A stretch of 64,000 nt of DNA from CAYLPJ01 sp964385465. GTDB lineage: Bacteria > Planctomycetota > Phycisphaerae > SM23-33. The notes under the pieces were generated by a model. It did not search any database. It was not told the DNA's origin and saw only the letters and a program-made list of their open reading frames with translations. Made by a program: the position numbers and the translations under genes. Positions 60,089 to 64,000 of the stretch are shown here, piece by piece (position 1 is the stretch's first letter; each line of letters begins with the position of its first letter). Location: positions 95,248-159,247 of the forward strand of contig CAYLPJ010000004.1 in NCBI GenBank assembly GCA_964385465.1, in the 5' to 3' direction.

Positions 60089-60667
60089 TCAGCGATTCAG
60101 CGCGAACCTTCCGCGTTCGACCTTACGGAAGCGGGCGTCGTCGCCCTTGCCCTTGATCTCGCGGAGGATGGCCGAGTAGAGCGTGTTGGCCGGCGTCTTG
60201 CCGCCACGCGCCGGCGACCAGTAGCCCTCGGCCGTCATCTGTTCGACCATCTGCGTGCAGTTCAGCGGCTCGGCGTCGGCCTCGCGAGCCTCGAGGACTT
60301 TCACGGCCGCGTCGAGGATCGACAGCCGCTTCGGCTCGTCGTTGTTGTCGCCCGTCGCGGCCTTGGCGTCCTCGGCCGACTCGGCCATGGCCCGCTCGCT
60401 GGCGGTCTGGCCGTCGGGCGACGCGGCCCGCTGCTCGGCCAGACGGGCGTTGGCCTGGTCGGCCTTGTGGACGGCCTGGATGTGCTCGGCGTCGGCGAGT
60501 CGCTTGCGGAGTCGCTGCGGGCTCTTGATCCGAATCGTCTTGCCGGTCTTTCGGCTGGTGCCGACCCAGCCGCCGTTGTCGTGTTCGCGGTCGATCCGCA
60601 CCGGCACGAGGTTGCCGGCGACTTTCACGAGGTAGCTCGCGCCGAGCTGTACGTCTGCTTTCTTCAT
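60089..60667 (-). CDS. HARE-HTH winged-helix domain protein
   Basis: The 192-residue product has an N-terminal domain with short strands (ADVQLGASYLVKVAGNLVPVR; WVGTSRKTGKTIRI) that resembles a small beta barrel. A charged helix-rich middle follows, and then a C-terminal HARE-HTH-type winged helix: LSILDAAVKVLEARE, MVEQMTAEGYWSP, TLYSAILREI and FRKVERGRFALN. HARE-HTH domains are thought to recognise modified DNA bases, which would suit an element that carries a methyltransferase next door. AAGGAG supports the ATG at 60667. It is the last gene of a leftward block and converges on the methyltransferase (8-bp gap). Confidence 0.75.
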   Translation of the reverse strand: MKKADVQLGASYLVKVAGNLVPVRIDREHDNGGWVGTSRKTGKTIRIKSPQRLRKRLADAEHIQAVHKADQANARLAEQRAASPDGQTASERAMAESAEDAKAATGDNNDEPKRLSILDAAVKVLEAREADAEPLNCTQMVEQMTAEGYWSPARGGKTPANTLYSAILREIKGKGDDARFRKVERGRFALNR

Positions 60668-60727
60668 CGTCAGGCTCCTTCTGCTAGGGGTCACTGCCGC
60701 CGCCACGCGCGGCGGCTTGCTTGCGAT

Positions 60728-60946
60728 TTACAGGCCGAGTTCGGCCCGGAGGCGGTCCTGCTGCTCCTCGCCGAGCATGTCGACCAGCCGCTGCTGGAAC
60801 CAGCGGACCTGGCGGCTGACAGCGTCGTCATCGCAGTACGGGATCGGGCTGCGGAGCCACTCGGCGATGACGGCGATGGCCTCGGGGCTGAGTACGTCCT
60901 TCAGGGCGTCCTGCATGCGTTCGTTCTCGTCGCGTGTCGGGATCAT
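60728..60946 (-). CDS. small hypothetical phage protein
   Basis: The 72-residue acidic product is predicted mostly helical (MQDALKDVLSPEAIAVIAEWL; SRQVRWFQQRLVDMLGEEQQDRL). No family is recognised. AAGGAG is well placed before the ATG at 60946. It is one of five consecutive leftward genes with the same strong type of ribosome site. Confidence 0.65.
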   Translation of the reverse strand: MIPTRDENERMQDALKDVLSPEAIAVIAEWLRSPIPYCDDDAVSRQVRWFQQRLVDMLGEEQQDRLRAELGL

Positions 60947-60970
60947 CGTGGCGTCTCCTTCTGGCTGGGG

Positions 60971-61264
60971 TTACAGGTCGCTGAGGCGGAGCAGGTCGCG
61001 GTAGACGTCGTGGATGTCGCTGTTGGTGCCCCGCCGGCCTTCGAGGTGGTGGTGCAGGCAGTCGGCCATCGAGAAGAGGTCTTCCTCGCAGCCGGCATCG
61101 ACGTGGTGCTCACGGCCGTTGGGCGTGTCCGGTGCGAAGATCGTCACCAGGACGACATTCGGCCCGTTGTGCATGCCGTCGCGGCGCTGGGCGGTGGCGT
61201 ACCAGTGGCCTGCCTGGCCATTGATCTCGTGGCGTCCTTCGAAATCGATTCGCGTGATTCGCAT
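60971..61264 (-). CDS. small hypothetical phage protein
   Basis: The 97-residue product reads as an alternating beta/alpha domain: MRITRIDFEGRHE, GHWYATAQRR, NVVLVTIFAPD, then EEDLFSMADCLHHHLEGR and a C-terminal helix DIHDVYRDLLRL. It is not recognised. AAAGGACC lies before the ATG at 61264. It is 3 bp from the gene on its 5' side, so the block is probably one transcript. Confidence 0.65.
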   Translation of the reverse strand: MRITRIDFEGRHEINGQAGHWYATAQRRDGMHNGPNVVLVTIFAPDTPNGREHHVDAGCEEDLFSMADCLHHHLEGRRGTNSDIHDVYRDLLRLSDL

Positions 61265-61267
61265 GGT

Positions 61268-61468
61268 TCAGGTCCTTTCGGTTCGGAGGTCGAGCAGTTT
61301 GCCGGCGGCGTAGCGCCGCAGGGCGTCGGGGTCGTCCCAGGCGGTGGCCACCGGGCGGGTCGCGCAGGTCTTGAGGGCGTACAGCTTCCGGCCGGTGCCG
61401 GTCGTGCTTACGTGGACGATCCGGGCCTCCTGGCCGGGGTAGGTTTTGGCGTCGCGGTTGATGTGCAT
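61268..61468 (-). CDS. small hypothetical phage protein
   Basis: The 66-residue basic product has beta-type segments (ARIVHVSTTGTGRKLYALKT) and a C-terminal helix (DPDALRRYAAGKLLDLRT). No family is recognised. GGAGAAC precedes the ATG at 61468. It overlaps nothing and keeps the tight spacing of the leftward block. Confidence 0.6.
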   Translation of the reverse strand: MHINRDAKTYPGQEARIVHVSTTGTGRKLYALKTCATRPVATAWDDPDALRRYAAGKLLDLRTERT

Positions 61469-61492
61469 GGCGTGTTCTCCGTGCTCTGGTGG

Positions 61493-61684
61493 TTAGCGGC
61501 TGGTCTGCCGGCCGGCCTCGAACGCGGCCGCCAGGGCCTTGCGAATCTGGCAGACGCCCAGCTCGTGGAAGTCGAGGCTGTCGCGGCCACGCTCGCGGAG
61601 CGTCTGGATGCCCAGCGTGGCCCGGGCGATGTTCTGGATCACGGCGTCCTTGTAGGCCTTGGTGTGTCGTGCGGGTTCGCTCAT
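61493..61684 (-). CDS. small phage protein resembling DUF6900
   Basis: The 63-residue product has the block IARATLGIQTLRERGRDSLD followed by FHELGVCQIRKALAAAFEAG, which I recall as typical of the short DUF6900 family found in phages and plasmids of unknown role; this match is from memory. AAGGAGATAACG gives a textbook ribosome site for the ATG at 61684. It is the first gene of the leftward block, divergent from the 61812 gene, so their promoters must lie in the 127 bp between them, which is AT-richer than its surroundings. Confidence 0.6.
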   Translation of the reverse strand: MSEPARHTKAYKDAVIQNIARATLGIQTLRERGRDSLDFHELGVCQIRKALAAAFEAGRQTSR

Positions 61685-61811
61685 CGTTATCTCCTTCTCT
61701 GGCAGTCGGTTACGTTCGTCGTTCGACGCTTGCATGTTACCTCGCCCCCGCGACGCAGCAAGGCCATTAACTTCTTTTCTCGCAACAACTTGCAGATTCT
61801 CGTAAGTGCCA

Positions 61812-62033
61812 ATGACCCCAAGAGATGAAGAGCCGAAATCGCTGAAGATCACGGCCATTTCCGTCGAGGATGCCGCGAAGATTCTGGCCTCCGCGTACGG
61901 CCGGCGGATCGACGCCGAGCAGGTCCGCGCGGTGGTCGACGCCGGCGGTCTGGCCCACGCCGACGGTCGTTTTAGCCTGATCGAATACGTGGCCTACCTG
62001 GCCGGGGAGGTGACCGGTGCCCACGCCGATTGA
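61812..62033 (+). CDS. small phage protein upstream of terminase
   Basis: The 73-residue product contains an HTH-like arrangement (ISVEDAAKILASAYGRRIDAEQVRAVVDAGGL), then DGRFSLIEYVAYLAGEV. Small DNA-binding proteins at this place often act as the small terminase subunit, although this one is short. The ATG at 61812 is chosen over a GTG six bases upstream; no strong ribosome site is seen. It overlaps the terminase start by 17 bases. Confidence 0.6.
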   Translation: MTPRDEEPKSLKITAISVEDAAKILASAYGRRIDAEQVRAVVDAGGLAHADGRFSLIEYVAYLAGEVTGAHAD

Positions 62034-64000
62034 CCCGCGACGCCTGCGGCCGGCGGAGTTGCTGCGGCTGGTCAACTCGGCCGGCCGGGGCGAGGTGCTC
62101 ACCGAGTTCCAACTGCGCCGCCACCGCAACCGCGCCGGCTACGCCATCGGCGACGGGCGGACGGTGGACCTGTTCCGCTACGCCGCCTGGCTGACGCTCG
62201 AACGCGCCAAGCCGGCCGACGAGCCGCTGAGCTACGAGCAACAGAAGGCCCGCCAGGCCGAACGGAACGCCGAGGCCGTCCGCAGCGCCCAGGAGATCGG
62301 CGAGATCCCGGCCGTGGTCGATCCCGAGCGGAAGGCCCGGTGCGAGGCGTCGTTCCGCACGTTTTGCGAGACGTACTTCCCGGAGGTCTTCTACCTGCCG
62401 TGGTCCGACGACCACCTGCGCGTCATCGAGAAGATCGAAAAGGCCGTCCGCACCGGCGGGCTGTTCGCCATGGCCATGCCGCGGGGGTCAGGCAAGACCG
62501 TCCTCTGCCAGACGGCCGTGCTGTGGTCGGCATTGACCGGGGCGACACCCTTTGTCTGCCTGATCGCCGCCAGCGCCGAACGCGCACGCGACCTGCTGGA
62601 GAACATCAAGATCTGGCTGGAGACCAATCCGCTGCTCAGCGAGGACTTTCCCGAGGTGACGTTCCCCATCCGCTGCCTGGAGCGGATCACGAACCGACAG
62701 AAGGGCCAGAAGCACAACGGCGAGCCGACGCGGATCGACTGGGCGTCCGACCGGGTGGTCCTGCCGACCATCGCCGGGTCCAAGGCCTCCGGCGTGGTGA
62801 TCTCCTCCAGCGGCATGAAGGGCAGCGACATTCGCGGACAGAACTACGCCCGCGCCGACGGCCAGGTGGTCCGCCCGCAGTTGGTGATGGTTGACGACCC
62901 GCAGACGACCGAATCCGCCTGGTCGCCGTCGCAGTCCCAGCGCCGCGAGGCGGTGCTCGCCGGGGACGTGCTGGGCATGGCCGGGCCGGGCAAGAAGATC
63001 GCCGGGCTCATGGCCTGCACCGTCATTCGCCCGGCGGACATGGCGGACAATATCCTCGACCGCGAAAAGCACCCCGAGTGGCAGGGCGAGCGGACGAAGA
63101 TGGTCTACGCCTTCCCTTCCAGCGAGAAGCTCTGGGCGAAGTACGCCGAGCTGCGGGCCGACTCGCTCCGCAACGATGGCGACGGCAGTGAAGCGACCGA
63201 GTTCTACATCGCCAATCGCGAGGCGATGGACGCCGGCGCGGTCATCGCCTGGCCGCAGCGGTTCAACGAGGACGAGGTCAGCGCGATCCAGCACGCAATG
63301 AATCTGCGGTATCGCGACGAGGCCGCGTTCTTCGCCGAGTATCAGAACGAACCCATCGTCGAGGAGATCGGCGAGGAGATGCTCACCGCCGAGCAGATCG
63401 CCGCCAAGACCAACGGCTACCGACGCGGCGTGCTCCCCCTGGGCTGCAACCACCTGACGATGTTCATCGACGTCCAGCAGAAGCTGCTGTACTGGCTGCT
63501 CGCGGCCTGGGAGGACAACTTCACCGGCTACGTCGTGGATTACGGCACCTGGCCCGAGCAGAAGCGGTCGTACTTCACGCTCAAGGACATCCGCGCCACG
63601 TTGGCCCGCTCCGCACCGGGTGCCGGCCTGGAGGGGCAGATCTACGCCGGCCTCGAGAAACTCACCGCCGAGAAGCTCTCCGCCGCCTATCGCCGTGAGG
63701 ACGGGGCCGAGATGCGGATCGACCGCTGCCTGATCGACGCCAACTGGGGCCAGAGCACCGACGTGGTCTACCAGTTCTGTCGGCAGAGCAGCTTGGCGGG
63801 CATCCTATTGCCCAGCCACGGCAAATACGTCGGCGCGTCGAGCGTGCCCTTCAGCGAATACAAGCGCAAGCGCGGCGACCGCGTCGGCCTGCACTGGCGC
63901 ATCCCCAACACGGTCGGCCGGCGGCAGGTGAGGCACGCCCTGATCGACACGAACTACTGGAAGACCTTCGTCCACGCCCGCCTGGCGGTGGCCATGGGCG
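62017..64000 (+). CDS. phage terminase large subunit (GpA-like), truncated by window end
   Basis: The open frame covers 661 codons without a stop. After a leader of about 110 residues comes the packaging ATPase, with Walker A PRGSGKT (residues 155-161) and Walker B LVMVDDP near residue 290. The nuclease part has its first metal aspartate in FIDVQQ and a later one in CLIDANWGQ. This layout matches lambda GpA-type large terminases, which pull DNA into capsids. The start is GTG at 62017, with GGGGAGG six bases before it; it overlaps the preceding gene. It shows that the element encodes packaging functions and continues to the right. Confidence 0.9.
   Translation, partial: MPTPIDPRRLRPAELLRLVNSAGRGEVLTEFQLRRHRNRAGYAIGDGRTVDLFRYAAWLTLERAKPADEPLSYEQQKARQAERNAEAVRSAQEIGEIPAVVDPERKARCEASFRTFCETYFPEVFYLPWSDDHLRVIEKIEKAVRTGGLFAMAMPRGSGKTVLCQTAVLWSALTGATPFVCLIAASAERARDLLENIKIWLETNPLLSEDFPEVTFPIRCLERITNRQKGQKHNGEPTRIDWASDRVVLPTIAGSKASGVVISSSGMKGSDIRGQNYARADGQVVRPQLVMVDDPQTTESAWSPSQSQRREAVLAGDVLGMAGPGKKIAGLMACTVIRPADMADNILDREKHPEWQGERTKMVYAFPSSEKLWAKYAELRADSLRNDGDGSEATEFYIANREAMDAGAVIAWPQRFNEDEVSAIQHAMNLRYRDEAAFFAEYQNEPIVEEIGEEMLTAEQIAAKTNGYRRGVLPLGCNHLTMFIDVQQKLLYWLLAAWEDNFTGYVVDYGTWPEQKRSYFTLKDIRATLARSAPGAGLEGQIYAGLEKLTAEKLSAAYRREDGAEMRIDRCLIDANWGQSTDVVYQFCRQSSLAGILLPSHGKYVGASSVPFSEYKRKRGDRVGLHWRIPNTVGRRQVRHALIDTNYWKTFVHARLAVAMG

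Overview
The window comes from a high-GC bacterium whose gene content points to the Planctomycetota, possibly a Phycisphaerae-like member. The host part is dominated by sulfatases with Cys-type formylglycine motifs, very long secreted glycoside-hydrolase-2-like proteins, Tat-exported Gfo/Idh/MocA and sugar-isomerase proteins, and secreted FAD-dependent oxidoreductases with extra binding domains. This assignment is inferred from gene families; no rRNA gene or phylogenetic marker is present to confirm it.

Positions 1-27 kb form a carbohydrate-degradation region. It holds a lipoprotein, mtnA (methylthioribose-1-phosphate isomerase), a VOC protein, two paralogous giant GH2-like enzymes (2444-7612 and 14818-19884), an AsmA-like protein, a Tat-exported sugar isomerase plus Gfo/Idh/MocA pair, a sulfatase plus amidohydrolase pair, and two tandem paralogous FAD oxidoreductases (20087-27007). 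Together they look like a locus for sulfated or otherwise decorated polysaccharides, although no TonB or SusC/D transporter is in view.

Positions 27.1-30.5 kb are a defence island with visibly lower GC: a DUF4268/PD-(D/E)XK nuclease-like gene, a PaeR7I/XhoI-family restriction enzyme and a beta-class DNA methyltransferase. Two well-formed promoters lie upstream of the methyltransferase. Positions 30.6-34.4 kb carry a phosphate operon on the minus strand (Na/Pi cotransporter, PhoU, PhoR-like kinase, with no response regulator). Positions 34.6-46.2 kb return to host functions: a hydroxyacid dehydrogenase, a TPR protein, a cardiolipin synthase, a VanZ-like membrane protein, a secreted HELGH metalloprotease, a GH-like glycosidase, a zinc-ribbon protein and a second sulfatase. 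A GC-rich repeat family with a GTGAGACCGG core sits in several intergenic gaps, and twice forms a hairpin exactly between convergent genes.

From the tRNA-Pro(GGG) gene at 46.4 kb to the right edge the window is an integrated phage or phage-like element. A large serine recombinase reads into the 3' end of the tRNA and takes its stop codon from it, which marks the left attachment site. The recombinase is last in a three-gene overlapping operon that begins with a sigma-like protein. A 400-bp repeat-rich control region separates it from a rightward replication and recombination operon: RecE-like nuclease, AAA ATPase, DUF669 protein, RusA, two ParB-fold proteins, SF2 helicase, primase-polymerase/ATPase and a ParB-methyltransferase fusion. 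A leftward block of small genes follows, then a large terminase that runs off the window; attR must lie beyond 64 kb.

Many host promoters match one form, TTGnnn, 17 bp, TAnnnT. The most interesting signals are the tRNA/recombinase junction with its internal terminator, the operator-like repeats at 48.9-49.1 kb, two odd tRNA-like structures at 50.1-50.3 kb, an in-frame TGA at the end of the primase gene followed by a preserved reading frame, and three ParB-fold proteins in one element.
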